From NCBI GenBank assembly GCA_023430145.1, contig JAEZCD010000208.1, positions 1-23,081 of the forward strand: a stretch of DNA of 23,081 nt, read 5' to 3'. The notes beneath the pieces were generated by a model that was not told the origin of the DNA, searched no databases, and saw only the letters and a program-made list of their open reading frames with translations. The DNA is from Pseudomonadota bacterium (GTDB taxonomy: Bacteria; Pseudomonadota; Alphaproteobacteria; Rhizobiales; Methylopilaceae). The translations under genes were made by a program, and so were the position numbers. Below are positions 6,501-13,919 of the stretch, piece after piece; positions within the stretch are counted from its first letter, which is position 1, and each line of letters begins with the position of its first letter.

Positions 6501-7670
6501 ATGACAAAAGACCCGCCCCTCCTCACTTTCCCGCGCGCCGAGTACGACGCCCGGATGGCGCGCACCCGGGAGGCAATGGCCGCGCGCGGGCTCGAAGCGC
6601 TGCTCCTGTTCGCCCAGGAGAGCCTGTTCTATCTCACCGGCTACGACACCTCGGGCTACGTCTTCTTCCAGTGCGCGGTGCTGCCCCTCTCGGGCGAGAT
6701 CACGCTGCTCACGCGCCGCCCCGACGTCGCGCAGGCCCGCGACACCTCGACCATCACGGACATCCGCGTCTGGTACAATGCCGAGGACGCCGACCCCGCC
6801 GCCGACCTCGCGCTGATCCTGCGTGAAAAGGGGCTCGCCGGCCGCAAGCTCGGCGTGGAGCTGTCGACCTATGGCCTCACCGCCGGCAACTGGCGCACTG
6901 TCGAGACGGCGCTCGCCGGGGCGTTCACGCTCGATGACGCCTCCGACATCGTCCGCCGGCAGCGCTTCGTGAAGTCGCCGGCCGAGCTCGTCCATGTGCG
7001 GCGCGCCGGAGAGCTCGCCGATATCGCCATGCTGGCGGTGCGCGAGGCGGCGAAGCCCGGCCGGCTCTCGGGCGAGCTGTCGGGCGCGGCGCTCACGGCG
7101 ATGCTGGCCAATGGCGGCGACCTGCCGTCAGAGATGCCGATCGTCAACAGCGGCCAGCGCGCCGTCTACGGCCGCGGCGTGCTCGGCGCCTACGAGCTCG
7201 AGGCGCACGACCAGGTGATGGTCGAGTTCGGCGCCAGCCACCGCCGCTACATGGCCTGCATCGAGCGCACCGTGGTGATCGGCCCGCTCGCGCCCGAGCA
7301 TGCGGCGATGTTCGCCGTCGTCCGCGACACGCTGGAGGCGATGGTGGCGGCGATCCGCCCCGGTGTCGCCCTCGGCGAGATCGACGCCGTGCACCGAAAA
7401 ATGCTCGACGCCTCGCCTTACGGCGCCGACCGCTACGGCGCCTGCGGCTACTCGCTCGGCGCCACCTATCCGCCGACCTGGATGGACGTGCCGCCGATGA
7501 TCTTTTCGGGCAACCCGCTCCTCGCCGAGCCTGGCGTCGTGCTGTTTCCGCATGTGATGCTGGGCGCCGTCGGCAGCCGCCGCGCAGTCGGAATGGGGCA
7601 CACGATCATCGTCACCGAGACCGGCTGCGAGGTGCTGAGCCGCCTCCCGCTCGAGCCGCTCCGGGGGTGA
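6501..7670 (+). CDS. Creatinase-fold M24 homologue, DoeA/EutD-like hydrolase (copy 1)
   Basis: A 389-residue cytosolic protein of the M24 'pita-bread' family. The N-terminal creatinase domain (about 10-155) contains FYLTGYDTSGYVFFQ (43-57), and the C-terminal domain spans about 160-385. The dinuclear-metal ligands of true M24 peptidases are not seen. Where DxG and sDxTRT are expected, the protein has VEFGASHRRYMACIERT (241-257), and the metal-binding GHG is replaced by CGYSLGATYPPTW (315-327). This E..G..RRY / GYS.G..PP.W pattern is that of ectoine hydrolase (DoeA/EutD), a metal-independent ring-opening amidohydrolase. A cyclic amidine or amide imported by the Ehu-like system is therefore a plausible substrate. 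The ATG at 6501 is preferred because it has GAGAAGG upstream; the earlier in-frame ATG at 6474 lies inside a repeat. Confidence 0.8.
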   Translation: MTKDPPLLTFPRAEYDARMARTREAMAARGLEALLLFAQESLFYLTGYDTSGYVFFQCAVLPLSGEITLLTRRPDVAQARDTSTITDIRVWYNAEDADPAADLALILREKGLAGRKLGVELSTYGLTAGNWRTVETALAGAFTLDDASDIVRRQRFVKSPAELVHVRRAGELADIAMLAVREAAKPGRLSGELSGAALTAMLANGGDLPSEMPIVNSGQRAVYGRGVLGAYELEAHDQVMVEFGASHRRYMACIERTVVIGPLAPEHAAMFAVVRDTLEAMVAAIRPGVALGEIDAVHRKMLDASPYGADRYGACGYSLGATYPPTWMDVPPMIFSGNPLLAEPGVVLFPHVMLGAVGSRRAVGMGHTIIVTETGCEVLSRLPLEPLRG

Positions 7671-7676
7671 TTTTTT

Positions 7677-7799
7677 CCCTCTCCCAGAGGGAGAGGGTGC
7701 CGCCGAAGGCGGCGGGTGAGGGGTTACGGCGCATCGGGACAGGCGCCGTAACCCCTCATCCGGCCGCTTTCGCGGCCACCTTCTCCCTATGGGAGAAGG
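7677..7799. repeat. Second type of palindromic repeat between the two M24 genes
   Basis: An inverted repeat starting with CCCTCTCCCAGAGGGAGAGG and ending with CTTCTCCCTATGGGAGAAGG. Its inner arms are GAGGGGTTACGGC and GCCGTAACCCCTC, and minor hairpins (GCCGCCGAAGGCGGC; GGCCGCTTTCGCGGCC) lie within each half. It is a miniature composite of the kind found in many copies in alphaproteobacterial genomes, probably a REP/MITE-like element. It begins 6 nt after the first M24 stop, preceded by a T-run (7671-7676). Confidence 0.8.
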
Positions 7800-7840
7800 A
7801 AAGAAAGAGTGCTGCTACGTCGACTGAGGGAAAATGCAAG

Positions 7841-9001
7841 ATGCCGATCCATTTTACCGAAGTCGAGCTCGCCGAGCGCCGCGCCATCACCTGCGCCGGC
7901 CTCAAGGAACGCGGGCTCGCCGGGCTGCTGATGTTCCGCCAGGAGAGCATGTACTACCTCACCGGCTACGACACCTTCGGCTACGTGTTCTTCCAGTGCC
8001 TCTATCTCGGCGCCGACGGAAGGCTGATGCTGATCACCCGCTCGGTCGACGTGCGCACGGCCGCCTACACCTCGATGATCGGCGACGTCCGCATGTGGGA
8101 GGATCGGGCGGGCGCCGAGCCGGCGCTGGACCTGCTGGCGGTGCTGCAGGAATTCGGCCTCGAGGGCGAAAAGCTCGGCGTCGAGTGGGACGCCTACGGC
8201 CTCACCGCCGCCAACGGCCGCCGGCTGGCGGCGGCGCTGGATGGGTTCTGCACGCTGGTCGACGCCTCCGACCTCGTGACCAAGCAGCGCGTCATCAAGC
8301 GGCCGGCGGAGATCCCTTACGTGCGAAAAGCGGCCGAGCTCGCCGATCTGGCGCTCGCCGAGGCGCTGCCGCTGGTGCGCCCCGGCGCCTGGGAGGGCGA
8401 CATTCTGGCCGCGCTGCAGGCGCCGATCCTGCGCGAGGACGGCGACTATCCCGGCAACGAGTTCATCATCGGCTCGGGGCCGGCCCAGAATCTCGGCCGC
8501 TACGTCTCCGGCCGCCGGCGGCTCGGCGAGAGCGACACGATCGCCCTCGAATGGGCCGGCGTCTTCCGGCACTATCATTCGGCGCTGATGCGCACCTATC
8601 GCGTCGGCGTGCCCGATCCGCGGCTTTCGGAGCTCTACGCGATCGGCCTCGATGCGATGGCCGCCTGCCGCGAGGAGATGCGGCCCGGCAAGACGTTCGG
8701 CGAGGTTTTTTCCGCCTATGCCGGCACCATCGCCAAAGCCGGCCTCGGCGGCCTCGCCAACCGCCTGAACGCCTGCGGCTACAGCCTCGGCACGACGTTT
8801 TCGCCGAACTGGATGGACTGGCCGATGCTCTATCGCGACAACCCGGCCGTGATCGCGCCCGGAATGGTGATCTTCATCCACATGGTCGTCACCGATGGGC
8901 CGCGAAACGTCGCGCCGGGCGAGACCTTTCTCATCGGCCCGGACGGCGCGGAGCGGCTCGGAAAGATGCCGCTGTCGCTGGACCCGACGGTGGCGGGGTG
9001 A
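7841..9001 (+). CDS. Creatinase-fold M24 homologue, DoeA/EutD-like hydrolase (copy 2)
   Basis: A 386-residue paralogue of the preceding gene, alignable throughout. The N-terminal domain has YYLTGYDTFGYVFFQ (38-52), and the linker region KQRVIKRPAEIPYVRKAAEL (148-167) matches KSPAELVHVRRAGEL in copy 1. In the C-terminal domain the DoeA-type motif reads LEWAGVFRHYHSALMRT (236-252, Glu237), followed by ACGYSLGTTFSPNW (311-324). Classical M24 metal ligands are absent here too. RHYHSALMRT is closer to the ectoine hydrolase wording than copy 1, while copy 1 keeps the PP.W form. The ATG at 7841 is chosen; a longer in-frame reading would translate the palindromic repeat. A related but different substrate, or a hetero-oligomer with copy 1, is possible. 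Confidence 0.8.
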   Translation: MPIHFTEVELAERRAITCAGLKERGLAGLLMFRQESMYYLTGYDTFGYVFFQCLYLGADGRLMLITRSVDVRTAAYTSMIGDVRMWEDRAGAEPALDLLAVLQEFGLEGEKLGVEWDAYGLTAANGRRLAAALDGFCTLVDASDLVTKQRVIKRPAEIPYVRKAAELADLALAEALPLVRPGAWEGDILAALQAPILREDGDYPGNEFIIGSGPAQNLGRYVSGRRRLGESDTIALEWAGVFRHYHSALMRTYRVGVPDPRLSELYAIGLDAMAACREEMRPGKTFGEVFSAYAGTIAKAGLGGLANRLNACGYSLGTTFSPNWMDWPMLYRDNPAVIAPGMVIFIHMVVTDGPRNVAPGETFLIGPDGAERLGKMPLSLDPTVAG

Positions 9002-9010
9002 GCGACGAAG

Positions 9011-9115
9011 ACCCGGGCCCCCAGCGCGGGCGACTCTTCGCGAAGCACATATTGCGCTTCGCGCGTCGGTCGCTGGGTCCCGGATCTGCGCTGCGCTGCG
9101 CGCAGCTTGTCCGGG
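9011..9115. repeat. Third palindromic repeat, after the second M24 gene
   Basis: The arms ACCCGGGCCCCCAGCG (9011-9026) and CGCTGGGTCCCGGAT (9071-9085) pair around an inner hairpin (CGCGAAGC...GCGCTTCGCG, about 9040-9063). A further stem (CCGGAT... to TCCGGG) extends to about 9115. The CGCTGGGTCCCGG wording is typical of dispersed alphaproteobacterial intergenic repeats. It lies between the convergent M24 and M20 genes and may double as a bidirectional transcription end. Confidence 0.65.
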
Positions 9116-9184
9116 AAACGAAGCGATGCGTGAACCCCGTAGCCCTCTAGGAGACGGAAGATTTCTCACCCGCCACGGCGCGTC

Positions 9185-10339
9185 TCAACCGCGCGCCAGC
9201 ATGCGGCGGGCGATGTCCGTATAGATGGTGCACGAGGCGAAGAACTCGTCGGTCGGCACGAACTCGTCCGGCTTGTGCGCCACCGACAGCGAGCCGGGGC
9301 CGACGATCACCGCCTCGGCGCCGAGGGTTCGGAAGTGCACGAAGTCGCACGCGCCCGGAAAGCCGATCGGTCCGCACTCGGTGACGCCGGCGGCGCGGCG
9401 CGCGGCGAGGGCGGCGGCGACGATCGGCGCGTCTGCGCGCGTCTCGGCCGCGCCGCCGGTGGTGGCGCGCCACTCGAGGATCTCGGAGCGCACGCCATGC
9501 CGGGCTTCCGCGTCGCGCAGCAGCTGCTCGATCTCCGCCTTCACCAAACCCTCGTCCTCGCCCGGCACCATGCGGCGGTCGAGAAGCAGATCCATGGCGT
9601 CCGGCACGACATTGTCGGCGACGCCGGCATTGGCGCGTGTGATCGTCAGGCTGGCGGCGCCGGTGAGCGGATGCGTGCGGTGGCGGATGGTATCGGCGTG
9701 CAGGCGCTCGACAAGTGCGATCAGCCTCGCCGCGCGGTAGATGGCGTTGTCGCCGTCGTCGGGCGCGCTGGAATGCGTGGCGACGCCGCGCACGCGCACC
9801 AGCGGCCTGAGACTACCCTTGTGGGCGATGGCGATGCGGTTGCCGGTCGGCTCGCCGATCACCGCGTAGTCGATCCGCATCCCGGAGGCGGCGATGCGCT
9901 TGGCGCCGGCACTCGCCGTCTCCTCGTCGGCGACGAAGACGCCGAGCAGCGTGCCGGACCAGGTCTCACGGCCGGCGATCATCAGGCGCATCGCCTCCAG
10001 CATCGCCGCCAGCGGGCCCTTGCAGTCGCAGGCGCCGCGGCCGTAGAGCCGCCCCGCCGAAGGACGCAGCTGCAGCGGATCGGACGACCACCCCTCCCCG
10101 CACGGCACGACGTCCATATGCGTGTTGAAGGCGAACACCGGCCCGGCGCCGTTCTCGAAGCGGCCGATGACATTGGCACGGCCGGGCGCATAGGCGTCGA
10201 GCTCGGTCGTGCAGCCGGCCTCGGTGAGCTTGCGGGTGACGACGGCCGCGACCTCGGCCTCGCGGCCGGGCGGATTCTGGCTGTCCGCCGCGACGAGGGC
10301 GCCGAGAATGCGCTGCATGCGTGCGAAATCGGGCTGCAT
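9185..10339 (-). CDS. M20-family metallo-deacylase (ArgE/DapE type)
   Basis: A 384-residue zinc-dependent amidohydrolase of the acetylornithine deacetylase / succinyl-diaminopimelate desuccinylase family. The metal and catalytic residues are all present: His74-Asp76 (NTHMDVVP), Asp105 (GRGACDCKG), the general base pair Glu139-Glu140 (ADEE), Glu163 (GEPT) and His355 (SVAHKPDEF). A dimerisation or lid domain with ATHSSAPDDG occupies about 175-290. It is expected to remove an acyl group from an alpha-amino or diamino compound. Next to DoeA-like ring-opening enzymes it could do what DoeB (an unrelated M14-type deacetylase) does in ectoine use, namely deacylate the ring-opened product. That is inference. 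It is transcribed divergently from the GntR gene, with GAGG upstream of the ATG at 10339. Confidence 0.88.
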   Translation of the reverse strand: MQPDFARMQRILGALVAADSQNPPGREAEVAAVVTRKLTEAGCTTELDAYAPGRANVIGRFENGAGPVFAFNTHMDVVPCGEGWSSDPLQLRPSAGRLYGRGACDCKGPLAAMLEAMRLMIAGRETWSGTLLGVFVADEETASAGAKRIAASGMRIDYAVIGEPTGNRIAIAHKGSLRPLVRVRGVATHSSAPDDGDNAIYRAARLIALVERLHADTIRHRTHPLTGAASLTITRANAGVADNVVPDAMDLLLDRRMVPGEDEGLVKAEIEQLLRDAEARHGVRSEILEWRATTGGAAETRADAPIVAAALAARRAAGVTECGPIGFPGACDFVHFRTLGAEAVIVGPGSLSVAHKPDEFVPTDEFFASCTIYTDIARRMLARG

Positions 10340-10404
10340 GTCTATGAGCCTCGCAGACGCGCCGCTACGATAGCGGGCAACGAGGAGTTTCGGGACGCGC
10401 AGGG

Positions 10405-11340
10405 GTGAGTCGCCGCGACAGGAAGCAGGGCCAATACGTGCTGGCCAACCTCGTGCTCGACCTCGCCCGCACGCGGCGGCTCGAGGCGGGATACCGCCTG
10501 ACCGAGCAGAGCCTCGCCGAGGCGCTGGCGGTCTCGCGCACGCCCGTGCGCGGCGCCTTGCAGCTGCTCGCCGGACGCGGCTTCGTCGCGGTGCGGCCGC
10601 CGCGCGGCTATGTGCTCGCCAAATCCTGGTCCGAGCTCAGCTCGTCGGAGCCGATGCAGGTCCCCTCGACGGTCGAGGAGGATTTCTACTTCACCCTGAT
10701 CGGCGACCGGCTCGCCGGAGCCCTCCCCGAGCAGGTGACGCAGGCCGACCTCTCCCGGCGCTACCGCATCAACCGCATCGCGCTGATGCGGACGCTGACG
10801 CGCATGGCCGACGAGGGCCTCCTGATCCGCAACAAGGGCCGCGGCTGGCGCTTTCCGCCGACGCTCGATTCGGCCAATGCGCTCGGCGAGAGCTACGATC
10901 TCCGGCGCACCATCGAGCCGGCGGCGCTGCTGCTCGAGCACACCGTCGTCGACGCCGCCGAGCTCGCCAGTCTGCGCCAGACGCATGAGGAGATCCTGCG
11001 CCTGCAGGACGCGGTGCCGAACGGCCGCCTGTTCGCGGTCGACGCGGCCTTCCACGAAAAGCTCGTCGGCTTCTCGGGCAACGCCTTCTTCGTGCAGGCC
11101 GTGCAGCAGCAGAACCGGCTGCGCCGGCTGCTCGAGTTCAGCGGCTACACCAACCAGCGGCGGGTGCGCGCTTGGGTCGGCGAGCACCTCGCGGTCATCC
11201 GCGCCCTGCAGCGCGGCGACCGCACCGAGGCGGCGGAGCTTCTGGCTCGCCACCTCGACAATGCGCGCCGTGCGGCGACGCTGCCGGCACGGAACGGACG
11301 CCGCCGGGCGGGCGCCAACGGGGCAGCGAAGCACGCCTGA
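10405..11340 (+). CDS. GntR-family regulator with two winged-helix segments and FCD domain
   Basis: A 311-residue DNA-binding regulator. The first GntR-type helix-turn-helix is at about 15-72, with the recognition segment VSRTPVRGALQLLAGRGFVAV (43-63). A second helix-turn-helix-like segment is at about 90-150 (LSRRYRINRIALMRTLTRMA and the wing EGLLIRNKGRGWRF). The FCD effector domain follows, with the metal-binding set Asp213, His217, His261 and His283. Most FCD regulators have one winged helix and are 220-250 residues long, so this is a longer form. The start is a GTG at 10405 with AGGGG just upstream. Being divergent from the M20 gene (65-nt gap), it probably controls that gene and perhaps the transporter and M24 operon. 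The ligand is likely a carboxylate. Confidence 0.85.
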   Translation: MSRRDRKQGQYVLANLVLDLARTRRLEAGYRLTEQSLAEALAVSRTPVRGALQLLAGRGFVAVRPPRGYVLAKSWSELSSSEPMQVPSTVEEDFYFTLIGDRLAGALPEQVTQADLSRRYRINRIALMRTLTRMADEGLLIRNKGRGWRFPPTLDSANALGESYDLRRTIEPAALLLEHTVVDAAELASLRQTHEEILRLQDAVPNGRLFAVDAAFHEKLVGFSGNAFFVQAVQQQNRLRRLLEFSGYTNQRRVRAWVGEHLAVIRALQRGDRTEAAELLARHLDNARRAATLPARNGRRRAGANGAAKHA

Positions 11341-11426
11341 CAGGCGAGGCACGCGCGCTCCTCGCCCGGCAGGGGCAAGGAAAGGGGGCCCTGCCCCCAT
11401 CCCTGCTCTGGAGCGCAGCACCGCCG
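11341..11426. terminator. Convergent gap with possible bidirectional terminator
   Basis: This is 86 bp between the convergent GntR and DapA-family genes. A stem GGCAGGG (11368-11374) / CCCTGCC (11389-11395) with a 14-nt purine-rich loop is visible, without a T-tract. It is a weak candidate for transcription termination of both genes. Confidence 0.3.
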
Positions 11427-12350
11427 TCATCCTTTGAGCCGCCGCTCGAGCCGCGCCATCAGCTCGTCGAGCTCCTGATGATCGCGGGGGCCGAGCTTCG
11501 GCCCGGGATGACGGACCGCGGCGCTCGAGATCACCCCCTTGCGGCGCAGGATCTCCTTGCGGATGGCGAGCCCGATGCCGAGCTGCTGCTCGTGCCGCAG
11601 GATCGGCAGGTAGACGTCGAACAGATCCTCGGCGCCCTCGACGTCGCCGGCGAAGAAGCGCCGGCAGACCTCGACCAGCATTTCGGGAAAGCCGAAGCCG
11701 GTCATGGCGCCGTCGACGCCGCGGCGCAACTCCTGCGGCAGATAGAGGCCGCCATTGCCGACGAGGATGCTCATGCGGCGGCCACCCTTGTCGGACAGCT
11801 CGCGCAGCCGCGTGACCTTGTAGAGGCCGGAGCCCTCCTCGTGCTTCAGCATGACGAGGCTTGGGAAATCCTCGAAGAGCCGCGCCAGCACGGAGACCGA
11901 GCTGAAGGTCTGCGTCGCCTGCGGATAGTCCTGGTAGCAGACCGGAATGTCCTTTCCGAGCCGGGTCAGCACGCCTTCCCAGTAGCCGTAGACCGCATCG
12001 TCGGTCTTCAGCCCCGGTGGCGGCGCGATCATGACGCCGGCGGCGCCCTTGGCCATGGCCTCGGAGGCGAAGCGGACGAGGTTGTCGGTGCCGGGATTGC
12101 TGGCGCCCACCACGATCGGCACCCGGCCGCCGACGCGCGCCAGCACCCGGTCGAGGAAGATCTCCGACTCGGTCGGCGACAGCTTCGGCGCCTCGCCGAG
12201 GATGCCGAGGATGGTGATGCCGTCGACGCCGACCTCCTCGTAGAAGTCCATCAGCCGGTCGGTGCTCGCAAGATCGAGCTCACCGCTTTCGGTGAAGGGC
12301 GTCGGCGAGATGATGTAGACGCCCTTGGTGGTGGTCGAGATGCTTGCCAT
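11427..12350 (-). CDS. DapA-family (dihydrodipicolinate synthase / N-acetylneuraminate lyase) aldolase
   Basis: A 307-residue TIM-barrel class I aldolase family member. The N-terminal GVYIISPTPFTESGELD (10-26) is canonical. The GxxGE motif appears as GILGE (49-53) instead of GTTGE, the Schiff-base lysine is Lys169 (VMLKHEEGSG), and the tyrosine region reads CYQDYP (138-143) rather than YNVP. These changes are typical of members that are not true dihydrodipicolinate synthases, so a pyruvate- or oxoacid-forming lyase or a dehydratase of a catabolic pathway is more likely than lysine biosynthesis. It is the last gene of the minus-strand unit, 13 nt after the GntR stop, with GAGGA about 10 nt before the ATG. 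The substrate is unknown. Confidence 0.85.
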   Translation of the reverse strand: MASISTTTKGVYIISPTPFTESGELDLASTDRLMDFYEEVGVDGITILGILGEAPKLSPTESEIFLDRVLARVGGRVPIVVGASNPGTDNLVRFASEAMAKGAAGVMIAPPPGLKTDDAVYGYWEGVLTRLGKDIPVCYQDYPQATQTFSSVSVLARLFEDFPSLVMLKHEEGSGLYKVTRLRELSDKGGRRMSILVGNGGLYLPQELRRGVDGAMTGFGFPEMLVEVCRRFFAGDVEGAEDLFDVYLPILRHEQQLGIGLAIRKEILRRKGVISSAAVRHPGPKLGPRDHQELDELMARLERRLKG

Positions 12351-12363
12351 TTTCTATCGTTCC

Positions 12364-13062
12364 TCAAATTCGGTTCAGCTTCTCGATGATGCTGAGCCGC
12401 ACGTTCTCGATGTGGGTCGTGATGCCCTCGCGGGCGGCGTCGCGGTCCTGCCGGCGTAGCGCGTCGAGAACGGCGAGATGCTCCCTGTGGCCGACCACGA
12501 AGCGCTCGGGCACACGGTCGAGGTTGAACATGTAGGTCTTCAGCCTGAGGTCGAAGATCAGCCTGGCGAGCGCGGAATTGCCGCTGTGATCGGCAATCGT
12601 CTGGTGGAAGCGGCTGTCGACCGCCCAGTCCTCCGCGGCTGTCGGCTCGGGCTTCTTCATCAGCGCCTCGATGGCCTCGATGATCGCCTCGATCTCGGCC
12701 TCGGCGATGCGTCCCGTCGCCAGCGACACACTCTCCGCCTCGAGGATCTGGCGCAGGTGCAGCGTCTCGATCAGCTCGCGGACGGAGAACTCGCGCACGA
12801 CGAGGAGGCCGCCCGGCTGGCGGGTGACGAAGCCCTCGTTCTCGAGCCGGTTCAGCGCCTCGCGCACCGGGGTGCGGGACATCTCCATCTCGGCGGCGAG
12901 GCGGCGCTCGAGCAGCACCGAGCCGACCGGGATCTCCCGGCGCATCAGCTTGTCGAGCAGCTGCTCGTAGGCCGTCCGGGACAGGCTTCGCTCCTGTCCC
13001 GCCGCGGCCCCGTAGGGCAGGCGCTCCGACACGGTTTCCTTCACGGGCGATCGGCCTTGCAT
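12364..13062 (-). CDS. GntR-family regulator, FCD (FadR) subfamily
   Basis: A 232-residue regulator of usual length. The winged helix is at about 27-92, with MSRTPVREALNRLENEGFVT (61-80) as the recognition helix and turn. The all-helical FCD domain carries the metal/ligand residues Asp149, His153, His195 and His217. It lies inside the catabolic operon, 52 nt after the binding-protein gene and 13 nt before the aldolase gene, so it is probably co-transcribed and autoregulatory. The GGTATACC palindrome inside the promoter of the first operon gene (17084-17091) is a plausible operator. The effector is probably the imported compound or an acid derived from it. Confidence 0.88.
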   Translation of the reverse strand: MQGRSPVKETVSERLPYGAAAGQERSLSRTAYEQLLDKLMRREIPVGSVLLERRLAAEMEMSRTPVREALNRLENEGFVTRQPGGLLVVREFSVRELIETLHLRQILEAESVSLATGRIAEAEIEAIIEAIEALMKKPEPTAAEDWAVDSRFHQTIADHSGNSALARLIFDLRLKTYMFNLDRVPERFVVGHREHLAVLDALRRQDRDAAREGITTHIENVRLSIIEKLNRI

Positions 13063-13073
13063 GGTCTGCGCCG

Positions 13074-13102
13074 CCGCCCGGGCAGGACCAGGCGGCGGGC
13101 GG
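13074..13102. other. Possible stem-loop after the binding-protein gene
   Basis: CCGCCCG (13074-13080) and CGGGCGG (13096-13102) can pair across a 15-nt loop in the gap between the binding-protein stop and the GntR start. It would separate the highly expressed binding-protein message from the downstream regulator. The stem is short and the region is GC-rich, so chance pairing is possible. Confidence 0.25.
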
Positions 13103-13114
13103 TAGGGCGACGGC

Positions 13115-13897
13115 TCAGAGCTGCGAGCGGATCGGGTCCTTCGGCGCCGGCGAATAGCCGACGAGCGGCGTCGTCAGCTTCTCGTAGGTGCCGTCGGCGA
13201 CCATGTCGGCGAGCGCCTTGTTCACCGCTTTCACGAGGTTCGGCTTGCCCTTCTTGAAGGGGAATCCCTTCTGCACCTGGCTGACATAGTCCGCCGTCAT
13301 GACGAGCGGCAGCTTCGAGGCCTCGATGGCGTAGGCGCCGGCGATCGAGTCGGTGATGACGGCGTCGATGTTGCCGTTGACGAGATCCTGGATCGCGTCC
13401 GACTCGGCCTTGTAGCCCTTCACCGTCGCGCCCTTGTCCTCGGCGAGCTTGGCCCAGGTGGAGGCGACCAGCACGCCGACGTTCTTGCCCTTGAGGTCGG
13501 CGGCCGACTTGATGGCCGAGTCCTTCTTGGTGATGACGCGACCGCCCGACTGGAGCCAGCCGTCCGAGAAGGTGACCTGCTTCTGCCGCTCGGCGGTGAT
13601 GTCCATGGCGGCGCTGGCGAAATCGTACTGGTCGGCCATCAGCCCGACGAGCAGCGACTCCCACTTGATGACGACCGGCGTGTATTCGAGGCCGAGTCGT
13701 TTCGCCACCTCCTTGCCGACGCGGATCTCGAGGCCCTCGAGCTGGCCGTCCTTCATCATGCTGAAGGGCGGAAAAGTGCCCTCGGTGGCGACGAGCAGCT
13801 TGCCCGGCGTGACGACTTCGAGCGTCTGGGCCTGCGCGGCGGCGGCCGGCAGGAGACCGAGAATCGCGGCGGCGAGTGCGAGTGATGTGAGGCGCAT
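13115..13897 (-). CDS. Polar amino acid-type periplasmic binding protein
   Basis: A 260-residue family 3 solute-binding protein. The signal peptide (MRLTSLALAAAILGLLPAAAAQA) is followed by the lobe-1 motif ATEGTFPPFSMM and the ligand-contacting region AAMDITAERQKQVTFSDGW. The latter contains the Arg that pairs with the alpha-carboxylate in this family. The second lobe includes NIDAVITDSIAGAYAI, whose Asp normally binds the alpha-amino group. The ligand is therefore probably an amino acid or a relative. The ATG at 13897 is preferred over 13909 and 13930 because GGAG lies 8 nt upstream and the signal peptide then starts correctly. It follows the ureohydrolase gene by 22 nt and serves the ATPase and permease encoded upstream in the same unit. 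Confidence 0.88.
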   Translation of the reverse strand: MRLTSLALAAAILGLLPAAAAQAQTLEVVTPGKLLVATEGTFPPFSMMKDGQLEGLEIRVGKEVAKRLGLEYTPVVIKWESLLVGLMADQYDFASAAMDITAERQKQVTFSDGWLQSGGRVITKKDSAIKSAADLKGKNVGVLVASTWAKLAEDKGATVKGYKAESDAIQDLVNGNIDAVITDSIAGAYAIEASKLPLVMTADYVSQVQKGFPFKKGKPNLVKAVNKALADMVADGTYEKLTTPLVGYSPAPKDPIRSQL

Positions 13898-13919
13898 GCC
13901 GATCTCCATTCGCTTGTGG

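Noticed and set aside
7667..7840. N-terminal extension of the second M24 gene
   Set aside because: It would translate the whole palindromic repeat; the ATG at 7841 gives a protein the same length as its paralogue.
6373..9115. CRISPR array or insertion sequence
   Set aside because: The three repeats differ from each other, are not regularly spaced by unique spacers, and contain no transposase.
3319..10339. A complete ectoine degradation (eut/doe) operon
   Set aside because: Only importer-like and DoeA-like genes are present. No doeB-type M14 deacetylase, aminotransferase, semialdehyde dehydrogenase or ectABC gene was found, so calling it a standard ectoine locus is not justified.
11427..12350. 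Lysine-biosynthetic dapA
   Set aside because: The GTTGE and YNVP motifs are changed and the gene sits in a catabolic operon, so only the family name is used.
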